From Herminiimonas arsenicoxydans (GTDB taxonomy: Bacteria; Pseudomonadota; Gammaproteobacteria; Burkholderiales; Burkholderiaceae_D): a DNA stretch of 64,000 nt. A program made the position numbers and the translations under genes. Shown here piece after piece: positions 8,370-17,120 of this stretch (position 1 is its first letter; the number at the start of each line of letters is the position of its first letter). The stretch is taken from the NCBI GenBank assembly GCA_000026125.1, contig CU207211.1:3286001-3350000 (forward strand), in the 5' to 3' direction. A model generated the notes under the pieces. The model saw nothing but the letters and a program-made list of their open reading frames with translations. It was not told the DNA's origin and made no database searches.

Positions 8370-9245
8370 GTGAAAATCGACCTGAAGATAGTTGAAGAGA
8401 CGGCCAAGGAGTTGTATATCCGCGCCCTCAAAATTCTTCCACCCGACATCAAGAGTGGTTTATCGGAGCTGGTAAAACATGAGACCGCACCCAGCGCAAA
8501 AAACATACTGGCGACGATGGTCACCAATATCAGCGTCGCTGAAGCACAAGACAATCTGCTCTGCCAGGACACCGGTGTACCCATTTACAAGATCACCATC
8601 GGCAGCGGCGTTGAAGTCGATGGCTATGCATTGAAGCAGGCGATCCGCACCGGTTGCGAACGCGCCACGCGCGAACATCCGCTGCGCTCCTCCGTCGTCC
8701 ATCCGCTGACGCGCAAAAACGAACACACATCGTGCGGCATAGAAATCCCTGCGATCAGCATCGATTTTTCTCCAACGCCTGATGTGATGACGATACTGAT
8801 GATTCCGAAAGGCAGCGGCTCCGAAAACAATTCCTTCCTGAAGATGGCGATCCCGGCAGAAGGCATAGACGCGATCAAGAAATTCACCGTCGATTGCGTG
8901 CTGGCAGCCGGAGGAAAAACCTGCCCACCGACGATAGTCGGCGTCGGCATAGGCGGCACTTCCGAGTTGTGTGTGGCGCTGGCCAAGCGTGCATCCACGC
9001 GTGCGCTTGGCACGCACTGCGCCGATCCGGCAGGCGCCGAACTGGAACAGCAATTGTCTGCCGCTATCAATGGCCTGGGCGTAGGTCCGCAAGGATTGGG
9101 CGGCGATTCCACGGCATTTGCGGTGCATATAGAATTGGCGGCGACACACATCACGATGAACCCGGTCGCAGTCAATATGCAATGTCATTCCGCGCGACGG
9201 GCGACGGCAACCTTCACGCCAGCCGGCGTGGCTTTCGGATTCTGA
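8370..9245 (+). CDS. Class I fumarase/tartrate dehydratase-like alpha subunit
   Basis: 291 residues with a GTG start. It matches the catalytic iron-sulfur half of two-subunit class I hydro-lyases (TtdA/FumA N-terminal type). Three cysteines suited to holding the 4Fe-4S cluster are present: C65 (LLCQDTG), C185 (GGKTCPP) and C272 (MQCHSARRA). The GSGSENN and VGVGIGG stretches are family signatures. Such enzymes add water across the double bond of fumarate or analogues; some act on mesaconate or tartrate, so substituted fumarates are acceptable family substrates. The gene sits inside the dehydrogenase operon between the anchor and flavoprotein genes, so product passing from dehydrogenase to hydratase is likely. 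Exact substrate unknown. Confidence 0.88.
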   Translation: MKIDLKIVEETAKELYIRALKILPPDIKSGLSELVKHETAPSAKNILATMVTNISVAEAQDNLLCQDTGVPIYKITIGSGVEVDGYALKQAIRTGCERATREHPLRSSVVHPLTRKNEHTSCGIEIPAISIDFSPTPDVMTILMIPKGSGSENNSFLKMAIPAEGIDAIKKFTVDCVLAAGGKTCPPTIVGVGIGGTSELCVALAKRASTRALGTHCADPAGAELEQQLSAAINGLGVGPQGLGGDSTAFAVHIELAATHITMNPVAVNMQCHSARRATATFTPAGVAFGF

Positions 9246-9247
9246 TC

Positions 9248-9862
9248 ATGGCCCATTACGAACTCAGCACGCCAGTGAGCGAAGCGCAGATTCGACAATT
9301 GCGCATCAACGATACGGTGACCTTGCAGCAAACGCTGTTCGGTATACGCGACGCCACCCAGATCCACATGTTCGATCGCGGTCGCACGACGCGCTTCGAC
9401 CTGAACGGTCATGCGGTGATACATACCGCACCGAATGTGAAGAAGGTTGAAGCTAGCGACGCTTACCCCGCTGGCTACCAGCCGATCTGCATAGGCACTA
9501 CCACCTCGGATCGTATGGAGCGGTTCACACGTCCCTTGATGACCAAGAACGGTGTGCGCATCATCATCGGCAAAGGCGGCATGCGCGAAGATTCACTGGC
9601 AGCGTTCGGCGAACTCGGCGGCGTGTATCTGGCCATCGTCGGCGGTACGGCAGCTTTGGAAACCACCTGGATTACGCAAATTGAAGATGTCGATCTGGAT
9701 GATCTGAATCCGGAATCGTTATGGAAATTCCGCATCGCCAATTTCGGTCCTTTGCTGGTAGCGATGGATAGCCATGGCGGCAGTCTGTACAACGACATCA
9801 ACAAAGGTATGCAAGCGCGCCGCGCAGAAGTACTGGCCAGCCTTGGAGTGAAAAGCACATGA
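9248..9862 (+). CDS. Class I fumarase/tartrate dehydratase-like beta subunit
   Basis: 204 residues starting at ATG 9248, two bases after the alpha-subunit stop. It resembles the C-terminal (TtdB-like) half of class I fumarases: LQQTLFGIRDATQIHMF near the start and the conserved GTTTSDRMERFTRPLM and IIIGKGGM stretches. Together with the preceding gene it would form the active heteromeric hydro-lyase. It overlaps the flavoprotein gene by ATGA. Confidence 0.88.
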   Translation: MAHYELSTPVSEAQIRQLRINDTVTLQQTLFGIRDATQIHMFDRGRTTRFDLNGHAVIHTAPNVKKVEASDAYPAGYQPICIGTTTSDRMERFTRPLMTKNGVRIIIGKGGMREDSLAAFGELGGVYLAIVGGTAALETTWITQIEDVDLDDLNPESLWKFRIANFGPLLVAMDSHGGSLYNDINKGMQARRAEVLASLGVKST

Positions 9863-11601
9863 GCACCAACACCAGCATCAAGCGCGTAGTGACGGACATT
9901 CTGGTACTGGGCTCAGGCGGTGCCGGCCTGTTTGCCGCATTGCATGCGCATCAAGCCAATCCGGAGCTATCGATCACGGTGGCGGTAAAAGGCTTGCTCG
10001 GCAAGTCCGGCTGTACACGCATGGTGCAAGGCGGCTACAACGTCGCATTGGCTGAAGGCGATTCGATCGAACGGCATTTCATGGATACCATCGAAGGCGG
10101 CAAATGGCTGTCCGATCAGGATCTGGCGTGGACGCTGGTCACCAAGGCGATCGAACGCATCCATGAACTGGAAAACGAACTCGGCTGCTTCTTTGATCGC
10201 AATCCGGATGGCACCGTGCATCAGAAAGCCTTCGCCGGCCAGACTTTCGATCGCACAGTGCACAAGGGCGACCTGACCGGAATTGAAATCATGAACCGGC
10301 TGGCCGAACAAATCTGGCATCGCGGCATCGCGCGACTGGAAGAACATCGTGCAGTGGAATTGATCAAGACCGCAGACGGCAAATCGCTGGCCGGCGTGTT
10401 GATGATAGACATGCGCTGCGGAGAATTTGTCTTCGTGCAAGCCAAGGCCGTGTTGCTGGCGACCGGCGGCGGCCCGACCATGTATAAATTCCACACACCG
10501 TCTGGCGAAAAAAGCTGCGACGGCTTGGCCATGGCTTTGCGTGCCGGATTACCGTTACGCGATATGGAGATGGTGCAATTTCATCCAACCGGATTATTGG
10601 CCGGGCCGGATACCCGTATGACAGGCACCGTGCTGGAAGAGGGCTTGCGCGGTGCCGGCGGCTATCTGCTCAATGGCTTGAAAGAGCGCTTCATGCAGAA
10701 CTACGATCCGCGCAAGGAACGCGCCACGCGCGATATCGTATCGCGCTCGATTTATTCCGAAATGCGTGCCGGACGTACTACGCCCAATGGTGGCGTATAC
10801 ATCCAGATGGCGCACTTGGGACCAGAAAAAGTACGTGTGCAATTCAAGGGCATGGTCGAGCGTTGTGCCGATTGCGGCTTTGATCTCGCCGCTGACTTGG
10901 TGGAAGTGGTGCCAACCGCGCATTACATGATGGGTGGCGTGATCTTCCGACCTGATTGCACGACGGCATTGCACGGCTTGTTTGCAGCCGGCGAAGATAC
11001 CGGCGGCGTGCACGGTGCCAATCGCTTGGGTGGCAATGGTGTTGCCAACTCCACCGTGTTTGGCGGCATAGCTGGCGAATCGATGGCAGCATGGCTGCTC
11101 AACAACAATGAATTGCGCGAACCCGATATTGCCGCGATCGAACTAAGCATCACGGCGCATCGCGCACCGTTCGGCAATCCGATCGGCAATCTGCAAGCCT
11201 TGCGTGAAGCGCTGTACGAATGCATGTGGGAAGACGTCGGCATCTTGCGTACCGCAGAAGGTTTGCGCCGCGGGATCGCCAAGCTGGCGGAATTGGATCG
11301 CGAGTTATTAACTATCGGCGTGGCCGACGATGATCCTGCATTCAATATGACCTGGCATGACTGGATGAATCTGCGTAGCTTGCTGGCCGTCAGTCGTGTG
11401 ATTGCGACGGCAGCGCTGGCGCGTGAAGATTCGCGCGGTGCGCACTTCCGCGAAGATGCACCGCAGACCAGTGCATTGGCTACGTCTGCTTATACGGTAG
11501 TGAAACAAGATGGCGATGCCTTGACGGTAACGACGCAGGCAGTGAATTTTGTGCGGGTCAAACCAGGCGAGACATTACTGGTCGAGACAGAGAGCGCTTG
11601 A
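9859..11601 (+). CDS. Succinate dehydrogenase/fumarate reductase-like flavoprotein subunit
   Basis: 580 residues. The N-terminal FAD site is ILVLGSGGAGLFAALHA. Dicarboxylate-binding and catalytic residues of complex II are all present: FHPTG (241-245), E261 and R264, R291 in RDIVS, H355 in PTAHYMMGG and R389 in GANRLGGN. At the point where SdhA/FrdA has the histidine that binds FAD covalently (S-H-T before the QGG motif), this protein has GCTRMVQGG, so the covalent flavin bond is probably absent. It overlaps the hydratase beta gene by ATGA and is the last gene of operon A. It would oxidise a C4 dicarboxylate or an analogue. I think it is not the housekeeping SDH, because of the gene order, the missing histidine and the sulfonate context. 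Confidence 0.88.
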   Translation: MSTNTSIKRVVTDILVLGSGGAGLFAALHAHQANPELSITVAVKGLLGKSGCTRMVQGGYNVALAEGDSIERHFMDTIEGGKWLSDQDLAWTLVTKAIERIHELENELGCFFDRNPDGTVHQKAFAGQTFDRTVHKGDLTGIEIMNRLAEQIWHRGIARLEEHRAVELIKTADGKSLAGVLMIDMRCGEFVFVQAKAVLLATGGGPTMYKFHTPSGEKSCDGLAMALRAGLPLRDMEMVQFHPTGLLAGPDTRMTGTVLEEGLRGAGGYLLNGLKERFMQNYDPRKERATRDIVSRSIYSEMRAGRTTPNGGVYIQMAHLGPEKVRVQFKGMVERCADCGFDLAADLVEVVPTAHYMMGGVIFRPDCTTALHGLFAAGEDTGGVHGANRLGGNGVANSTVFGGIAGESMAAWLLNNNELREPDIAAIELSITAHRAPFGNPIGNLQALREALYECMWEDVGILRTAEGLRRGIAKLAELDRELLTIGVADDDPAFNMTWHDWMNLRSLLAVSRVIATAALAREDSRGAHFREDAPQTSALATSAYTVVKQDGDALTVTTQAVNFVRVKPGETLLVETESA

Positions 11602-11608
11602 TCGATAA

Positions 11609-11647
11609 CGCTGATCGCTTCGGCGTAAAGCCTGAATGCGATCAGCG
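11609..11647. terminator. Hairpin between convergent operon A and the second GntR gene
   Basis: A perfect 10-bp inverted repeat CGCTGATCGC/GCGATCAGCG (11609-11618 with 11638-11647) with a 19-nt loop sits between the flavoprotein stop (11601) and the end of the convergent regulator gene (11658). There is no long T-run, so intrinsic termination is likely but not certain. Position fits a bidirectional terminator. Confidence 0.55.
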
Positions 11648-11657
11648 GCGTGACAAA

Positions 11658-12404
11658 TTACTGCGCAATCGGTGCCACGTATTCGTGCTTCTCGGTGTTG
11701 ATATACGAGATGCGCCATTCGATAGGCAGATCATTATATGAAAACGCCACACGCCGTACTTCCAGTATGGGCGTGCCAAGCTTGAGGCCCAGCAGGGCTG
11801 CGTGCTTCTCGCCGACAGGGGCTGCGCGCAAGCGCTCTTCCGTACGAATGACACTGAGGCCGAAATCAATCTGATACAGGTTGTAAAGCGTATTGGGACG
11901 ATTGCGTATCTGCGCTTCGGTCAGGCTGACAAACAATGGTTCCGGCAAGACGATGTCGTCAACGATCACGGGCTGTTCTTGCAGGTACAAAAGATTGGTA
12001 AACGCAAATACCTTGCCCGTCGCCGGCAACAGCAGCTTTTCCGCCGCGTGCTTATCGGCACGACGCTTGGCAAATTCGACCAGCGATAGTTGCGGGTAAG
12101 TCTTGTTGCCTGAGTGATCGGTCACATTAAAGAAGCGAAACATCTGCTGCGCACGATTGTGCTGCGCCACGTAAGTACCCCGCCCCTGATGTCGAATCAG
12201 TATGTTTTCCGCAACCAGCTCGTCTATCGCCTTGCGCAAGGTGCCGATCGATACCGAAAACCGCTCGCACAGTTTCTTTTCCGCAGGAATCGCTTCACCC
12301 GGCTTCCACTCACCGGCGGCCAGCGCGCGCAATACCTGCTTCTGCACTTCTTTGTAGAGCGTGGTTCCGACCGCAGGAATGGAGACGTTTGCTTTGATAT
12401 TCAT
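11658..12404 (-). CDS. GntR-family (HutC/UTRA) transcriptional regulator, copy 2
   Basis: 248 residues from ATG 12404 (a TTG at 12413 is the only earlier choice). It is closely similar to the regulator at 4091-4834 along its whole length: the DNA-binding part is almost identical (GEAIPAEKKLCERFSVS) and the UTRA part is clearly homologous, ending EWRISYINTEKHEY. It is divergent from suyAB and shares an intergenic region that carries the same operator-like element as copy 1. The near-identity of the recognition helices and of the two operators suggests both proteins can bind both promoters, while differences in the ligand domain leave room for two inducers. Confidence 0.9.
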   Translation of the reverse strand: MNIKANVSIPAVGTTLYKEVQKQVLRALAAGEWKPGEAIPAEKKLCERFSVSIGTLRKAIDELVAENILIRHQGRGTYVAQHNRAQQMFRFFNVTDHSGNKTYPQLSLVEFAKRRADKHAAEKLLLPATGKVFAFTNLLYLQEQPVIVDDIVLPEPLFVSLTEAQIRNRPNTLYNLYQIDFGLSVIRTEERLRAAPVGEKHAALLGLKLGTPILEVRRVAFSYNDLPIEWRISYINTEKHEYVAPIAQ

Positions 12405-12490
12405 AGGCCGCAACTATAAACCATAACGCTTCCCTTACGCATCACACCCGCGGTACATAAGGCCTTTATCGACTCCGAAAAAATAAATAT

Positions 12491-12539
12491 AAGTGATATA
12501 GGTCATATAGTTGACTTGAGCGAAAAGTAGTCATAGTAT
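12491..12539 (+). promoter_or_regulatory. Operator-like element and sigma70 promoter of operon B (suyAB onward)
   Basis: AAGTGATA (12491-12498) and GTCATATAGTTGAC (12502-12515) match the element at 4931-4955 at 23 of 25 positions. The overlapping promoter has -35 TTGACT (12511-12516), a 17-bp spacer and -10 TAGTAT (12534-12539), the same geometry as the operon A promoter. The suyA ribosome site AAAGGAG lies 60 bp further on. Confidence 0.7.
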
Positions 12540-12607
12540 CGATGCATTCGATCTCAGGCCAGCAGATGCCTTCGAATACGCAAACCCAAATTTAAAGGAG
12601 CGACAAA

Positions 12608-12889
12608 ATGATTCATGTTGTTTTGCATGACGCTAAGGACACCGTGGCAGTTGCGGTAGTCGAAGGCATTAAGGCCGGCACCGATCTGACTGCTTGGATC
12701 ATGGACGATGACCGCACTGTCAGCATCAAGGCACTCCAGGACATCCCGATGGGACACAAGATCGCGATGAAACCGATGGCCGTCGGCGACACCGTTTTCA
12801 AATACGGTGTCGATATCGGCAAGGTTGTGGCTGCAGCAAAGGCAGGCGAACACGCGCATGTCCACAACATCAAAACCAAACGCTGGTAG
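12608..12889 (+). CDS. suyA: (R)-3-sulfolactate sulfo-lyase, small subunit SuyA
   Basis: 93 residues, a single SAF/UxaA N-terminal domain, preceded by a strong ribosome site (AAAGGAG). The family motif region DIPMGHKIAMKPMAVGDTVFKYG is typical of the small subunit of split UxaA-type lyases. SuyA with SuyB splits (R)-3-sulfolactate into pyruvate and sulfite in the cytoplasm. The same fold occurs in altronate and galactarate dehydratases. I choose SuyA because the sulfolactate dehydrogenase pair and a sulfite oxidase follow in the same operon. A 123-bp spacer without a gene separates it from suyB. Confidence 0.88.
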   Translation: MIHVVLHDAKDTVAVAVVEGIKAGTDLTAWIMDDDRTVSIKALQDIPMGHKIAMKPMAVGDTVFKYGVDIGKVVAAAKAGEHAHVHNIKTKRW

Positions 12890-13012
12890 AGGTTCCGAAT
12901 AAATCCCTTGCGCGATGCATCTCAGACCACGCGCGGTGATTTCTTCGCAACCAGACACGGCGCATGCCAAATCAGAACAAACATCCATCTCAACTGAGTT
13001 CCAGAGGCCCAA

Positions 13013-14182
13013 ATGATCACTAAAGACAGCACTTTCCTTGGCTACCGCCGTGAAAACGGTCGCGTCGGCGTTCGCAATCACGTCATCATCCTGCCGCTCG
13101 ACGATTTATCGAACGCCGCATGTGAAGCCGTCGCCAACAACATCAAAGGGACCATGGCGATCCCGCATCCTTATGGTCGCCTGCAATTCGGCGCCGATCT
13201 CGATCTGCATTTCCGCACATTGATCGGCACCGGCTCCAACCCGAACGTCGCAGCGGTCGTCGTGATCGGGATCGAAGACAGCTGGACCAAGAAAATCGTC
13301 GACGGCATTGCCGCAACGGGCAAACCCGTCGTGGGCTTCGGCATCGAAGGCCACGGTGATCACGAAACCATCATGAATGCGTCGAAGAAGGCGCGTGAAT
13401 TCATGCAGTGGGCGTCCGAGAAAAAGCGTGAGGAATGCCATATCAAGGAATTGTGGGTGTCGACCAAATGCGGTGAAAGCGACACCACGTCCGGTTGCGG
13501 CGCCAACCCTACTGTCGGTGCCGCATTCGACAAGCTGCATGCGCTGGGCTCAACCCTGGTGTTCGGCGAGACGTCCGAAATTACCGGCGGCGAAAGCATC
13601 CTGGCCGCACGTTGTGCCAATGATGAAGTACGCAAACAGTTCATGTTCATGTTCGATCGCTATCAGGACATGATCAATCGCCACAAAACCTCGGATCTGT
13701 CTGACTCGCAGCCAACCAAGGGCAATATCGCCGGCGGCTTGACCACCATCGAAGAAAAAGCGATGGGCAATATTCAGAAGATCGGCAAGAAGTGCACCGT
13801 CGACGGCGTGATCGACAAGGCGGAAATGCCGACGCATTCCGGCCTCTGGTTCATGGATTCCTCCTCTGCCGCAGCCGAAATGGTCACGCTGTGCGCAGCC
13901 TCCGGTTTTGTCGTGCATTTCTTCCCTACCGGCCAGGGTAACGTCATCGGCAACCCTATCCTGCCGGTCATCAAGATCTGCGCCAACCCGCGCACCGTGC
14001 GTTTGATGAGCGAGCATATCGATCTCGATTGCTCAGGTTTGCTGCAGCGCGAATTGACGCTGGAACAGACTGGTGACAAATTGCTGGAGATGATGATCAG
14101 TACAGCAAATGGCCGCCTCACCGATGCCGAAGTTCTCGGCCATCGTGAATTCGTCCTGACGCGTTTGTACGAAAGCGCCTAA
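13013..14182 (+). CDS. suyB: (R)-3-sulfolactate sulfo-lyase, large subunit SuyB
   Basis: 389 residues, the length I know for SuyB. It is a UxaA C-terminal-type iron-dependent lyase, starting [21 protein letters not shown] and containing [20 protein letters not shown] and the late [14 protein letters not shown]. With SuyA it desulfonates (R)-3-sulfolactate to pyruvate plus sulfite. The cysteines in the CGES and GCGANP stretch are candidates for metal or cluster binding. Downstream slcC and comC supply the (R) isomer, and SoeABC removes sulfite. The alternative, a split sugar-acid dehydratase, is less likely because no uronate or aldarate genes are near. Confidence 0.9.
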   Translation: MITKDSTFLGYRRENGRVGVRNHVIILPLDDLSNAACEAVANNIKGTMAIPHPYGRLQFGADLDLHFRTLIGTGSNPNVAAVVVIGIEDSWTKKIVDGIAATGKPVVGFGIEGHGDHETIMNASKKAREFMQWASEKKREECHIKELWVSTKCGESDTTSGCGANPTVGAAFDKLHALGSTLVFGETSEITGGESILAARCANDEVRKQFMFMFDRYQDMINRHKTSDLSDSQPTKGNIAGGLTTIEEKAMGNIQKIGKKCTVDGVIDKAEMPTHSGLWFMDSSSAAAEMVTLCAASGFVVHFFPTGQGNVIGNPILPVIKICANPRTVRLMSEHIDLDCSGLLQRELTLEQTGDKLLEMMISTANGRLTDAEVLGHREFVLTRLYESA

Positions 14183-14193
14183 TCCATCAAACC

Positions 14194-14219
14194 AGCGGCC
14201 CGCTATGCAGCGGGCCGCT
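14194..14219 (+). terminator. Perfect GC-rich hairpin between suyB and the ABC transporter genes
   Basis: AGCGGCCCGCT and AGCGGGCCGCT (14194-14204 and 14209-14219) form a perfect 11-bp stem with a 4-nt loop, 12 bp after the suyB stop. There is no T-run. In the middle of an operon this could be a partial terminator or a stabilising 3' end that leaves suyAB more expressed than the genes beyond. The rest of 14183-14360 holds no gene. Confidence 0.5.
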
Positions 14220-14360
14220 CCGTCCTACTGAAAAGGAGAGTAGTTTCCAAAGGAGATCAACGGAGCAGTCGCAAAGACGCCCGTAACAATCAGGCCGGAA
14301 AGCCACCCGTAAAGTCGACACAGAGCGGCCTGAGCGGGACGATTACATAGAGGACAGACA

Positions 14361-15149
14361 ATGAACGGATTGCCACAGCCCCTGCTGGATGTCAGAGGGG
14401 TCACACTGCAATACAAGACCAAGGAGCACCTTGTTACGGCCACTTATCGGGTCGATTTCAAGGTATATAAATCGGATCGATTTGTCTTGCTCGGCCCGTC
14501 TGGCTGCGGAAAATCGACTCTGCTCAAGGCTGTAGGTGGCTACATGATGCCTACCGAAGGCGAAATGCGGCTGCACGACAAGGTCATCACCAAACCCTGG
14601 TACGACCGCATGATGGTATTTCAGGAATTCGATCAGCTGCCTCCATGGAAAACCGTCAAGCAGAACGTGATGTTCCCCTTGCTGGCGAGTGGCAAGCTCA
14701 AAGGCAAGGAAGCGGAAGACAAGGCGATGTATTACATCGAGAAGGTCAATCTGTCGAAGTTTGCCGATCACTATCCGCACATGCTGTCCGGCGGCATGAA
14801 ACAACGTGTCGCCATCGCACGCGGCATGGCGATGGAACCGGACATCCTGCTCATGGATGAACCCTATGCTGCGCTCGATGCGCTGACGCGCAAGAAGATG
14901 CAGGATGAACTGCTGCAGCTCTGGGATGACACCCATTTCACTGTGTTGTTCGTCACGCATTCGATCGCCGAAGCAGTCAAGATCGGCAACCGCATTCTGC
15001 TGTTGTCGCCGCATCCAGGCCAGGTCACTGCAGAACTCAATAGCACCGGCGAAGATACCATCGATGCCGATGGCAACTGCCTGACTGAAAAAATCAACAA
15101 GATGCTGTTTGCCGAACCGGTCGAACCAGAAGAGGTCAACCATGTCTGA
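14361..15149 (+). CDS. ABC transporter ATPase (NitT/TauT/SsuB type)
   Basis: 262 residues. Walker A is GPSGCGKST, the signature is LSGGMKQR, and Walker B is ILLMDEP followed by the family-typical FAALDALTR-like YAALDALTR. It has the form of the nitrate/sulfonate/taurine uptake ATPases (late VTHSIAEAVKIGNR). It overlaps the permease gene by 8 bp, so they are translated together. No binding protein is in this operon; the probable partner is at 5893-6906 in operon A. It would power import of the sulfonate substrate. Confidence 0.9.
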   Translation: MNGLPQPLLDVRGVTLQYKTKEHLVTATYRVDFKVYKSDRFVLLGPSGCGKSTLLKAVGGYMMPTEGEMRLHDKVITKPWYDRMMVFQEFDQLPPWKTVKQNVMFPLLASGKLKGKEAEDKAMYYIEKVNLSKFADHYPHMLSGGMKQRVAIARGMAMEPDILLMDEPYAALDALTRKKMQDELLQLWDDTHFTVLFVTHSIAEAVKIGNRILLLSPHPGQVTAELNSTGEDTIDADGNCLTEKINKMLFAEPVEPEEVNHV

Positions 15150-16068
15150 CGTATCCAGCCTCCATCGCCCGGCACCTCCGCCGCCGCAACCCGGCGTTGT
15201 GGTGCGCCTTAATGTCGAACGTCCGGAATACTACGCAAACCGGGCACCGAGTACCGAATTCGGCGTCGTGCAAAAGCCGCTGACCTCATGGGAAAAGTTG
15301 CACAACAACAGCGGTGCACGCAAGATCGGCATCCTGGTGCTGCTGGCAGTGATATGGGAAGTCTATGCCAGGATGTTGAATAACACACTGCTGTTCCCGA
15401 CGTTTTCATCGGTGGTCGAAGCACTGGTTGAGGGCGTTATCTCAGGCGGCCTGCTCGGTAAAGTCTGGTTTTCAATCAAGATACTGTTGATGGGATATGG
15501 CGCCGGACTGGTGCTGGCAGCATTGCTGACCGTATTTGCGATTACTTCGCGCATCGGTCGCGACTTCCTCGAAACACTGACTTCGATGTTCAATCCGCTG
15601 CCGGCCATCGCGCTGTTGCCTTTGTCTCTGTTGTGGTTCGGCCTGGGTACCGGCAGTCTGGTATTCGTGCTGATTCACTCGGTGGTATGGGCAGTCGCCT
15701 TGAATACGCATTCCGGCTTCCAGTCAGTCAGCACCACCCTGCGCATGGTCGGCCATAACTATGGCTTGAGCGGCTTGCGCTATGTGTTCCAGATTCTGAT
15801 TCCTGCAGCGTTCCCGAGCATACTCACAGGCCTCAAGATAGGCTGGGCCTTTGCCTGGCGTACGCTGATTGCAGCTGAACTGGTGTTTGGTGTGAGTTCC
15901 GGTAGCGGCGGTTTGGGCTGGTTCATTTACGAGAACAAGAACCAGCTGGAAATTCCAAGCGTGTTTGCCGGCTTGCTGACCGTGATCATGATCGGCCTGT
16001 TCGTGGAAAACTTTATTTTCCGCACCATCGAACAATGCACGGTGCAAAAGTGGGGGATGCAAAATTGA
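15142..16068 (+). CDS. ABC transporter permease (NitT/TauT/SsuC type)
   Basis: 308 residues, with start ATG 15142 inside the end of the ATPase gene. A proline-rich cytoplasmic N-terminus of about 65 residues precedes six membrane segments. The typical coupling region of this family is seen around LKIGWAFAWRTLIAAELVFG. It would form the membrane channel of the sulfonate importer together with the preceding ATPase and the binding protein of operon A. It overlaps the following dehydrogenase gene. Confidence 0.9.
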   Translation: MSDVSSLHRPAPPPPQPGVVVRLNVERPEYYANRAPSTEFGVVQKPLTSWEKLHNNSGARKIGILVLLAVIWEVYARMLNNTLLFPTFSSVVEALVEGVISGGLLGKVWFSIKILLMGYGAGLVLAALLTVFAITSRIGRDFLETLTSMFNPLPAIALLPLSLLWFGLGTGSLVFVLIHSVVWAVALNTHSGFQSVSTTLRMVGHNYGLSGLRYVFQILIPAAFPSILTGLKIGWAFAWRTLIAAELVFGVSSGSGGLGWFIYENKNQLEIPSVFAGLLTVIMIGLFVENFIFRTIEQCTVQKWGMQN

Positions 16069-17018
16069 ACGCGCCACATGAAGGAGGTACGCGGATAGTC
16101 ATCACGGAATTCATGGATGACACCGCCGTGGCGCTGCTGGCAAGCACATTCGAAACGACCTACAAACCAGCCTTGGTCGATGACCGCCCGGCACTGCTCG
16201 CAATGCTGGGCAATGTGGACGCACTGATCGTACGTAACCGGACCAAGGTCGACATCGCATTGCTGGATGCGGCACCAAAGCTGCGCGTGGTCGGACGATT
16301 GGGCGTCGGTCTGGACAATATCGATGTGGATGCCTGCAAGGCACGTGGCATAGACGTGTTTCCGGCGACCGGCGCCAATGCCGGTGCAGTTGCCGAGTAC
16401 GTAATCGGCACTGCAATGGCACTTCTGCGTGAAGCCTATACGCGCAGCGCCGAAACCGCTGCCGGTACATGGCCGCGTACTGCCTTGTCCAACGGCCGCG
16501 AAATTGCCGGCAAGACGCTGGGGCTGATCGGCTTTGGCGGTATTGGTCAACTCACTGCACGTTTGGCGCAGGCGCTGGGCGTCACCGTGATTGCGCACGA
16601 CCCGCTGCTCGCTCCCGATGCAGCGATATGGCAGCAAGCCGGCGTCGCCTGCAAACAGCTGCATGAGGTGCTGGAGCAAGCCGACATCGTGTCATTGCAT
16701 ATTCCATTGACGACCAATACCCGCAATCTGATCGGTGCCGATGCATTGGCAAGAATGAAGCCGGATGCGGTGTTGATCAATACTTCGCGCGGCGAGATCG
16801 TGGACGAGGCGGCATTGGCTCAGGCATTGCATTCCGCGAATCTGGGCGGAGCGGCAATCGATGTCTTTGCACAGGAGCCGCTGGCACCTGGAAATGCATT
16901 AGCCAATGCGCCGCGAGTTATTCTGACGCCGCATATCGCCGGCGTAACGACTGAGTCGAATACGCGCGTCAGCGCGCTGATCGCGCAACGCGTGGCGGCA
17001 TATTTGCAGAAAAAATGA
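16065..17018 (+). CDS. slcC: (S)-sulfolactate dehydrogenase SlcC-type (D-isomer 2-hydroxyacid dehydrogenase fold)
   Basis: About 317 residues. It is a D-3-phosphoglycerate dehydrogenase-like protein: NAD-binding GFGGIGQLTARLAQALG, catalytic arginine and glutamate in NTSRGEIVDE and later positions, and histidine in TPHIAGVT. It is short, lacking the ACT domain of SerA. No ATG fits the conserved start RIVITEF; TTG 16065, overlapping the permease stop, is the likely start (ATG 16035 is possible). SlcC oxidises (S)-sulfolactate to 3-sulfopyruvate with NAD. Next to comC and suyAB this is the likely role. The protein is a 2-hydroxyacid dehydrogenase for certain; the substrate comes from context. 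Confidence 0.82.
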   Translation: MNAPHEGGTRIVITEFMDDTAVALLASTFETTYKPALVDDRPALLAMLGNVDALIVRNRTKVDIALLDAAPKLRVVGRLGVGLDNIDVDACKARGIDVFPATGANAGAVAEYVIGTAMALLREAYTRSAETAAGTWPRTALSNGREIAGKTLGLIGFGGIGQLTARLAQALGVTVIAHDPLLAPDAAIWQQAGVACKQLHEVLEQADIVSLHIPLTTNTRNLIGADALARMKPDAVLINTSRGEIVDEAALAQALHSANLGGAAIDVFAQEPLAPGNALANAPRVILTPHIAGVTTESNTRVSALIAQRVAAYLQKK

Positions 17019-17120
17019 TGTTGTTGTGATGTTGCGCCACGGCCTGGCGTCGTGGCGTATTTCGCACTTTGTTCCCAGCTTGCTTTTCAGCTTGCCTCTC
17101 AACCTGTTTCAGGGAGTTTT

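Noticed and set aside
6936..11601. Housekeeping succinate dehydrogenase plus fumarase
   Set aside because: Gene order, the missing FAD-binding histidine, the private GntR operator and the transporter genes all differ from a standard sdh operon. A tartrate dehydratase reading of the hydratase alone remains possible.
12608..14182. Altronate or galactarate dehydratase split into two genes
   Set aside because: The fold is the same, but no uronate or aldarate genes are nearby, while slcC, comC and a sulfite oxidase follow. The size and sequence style fit SuyAB.
16065..17018. D-3-phosphoglycerate dehydrogenase (serA)
   Set aside because: Same fold, but short, no ACT domain, and within an operon of sulfolactate enzymes.
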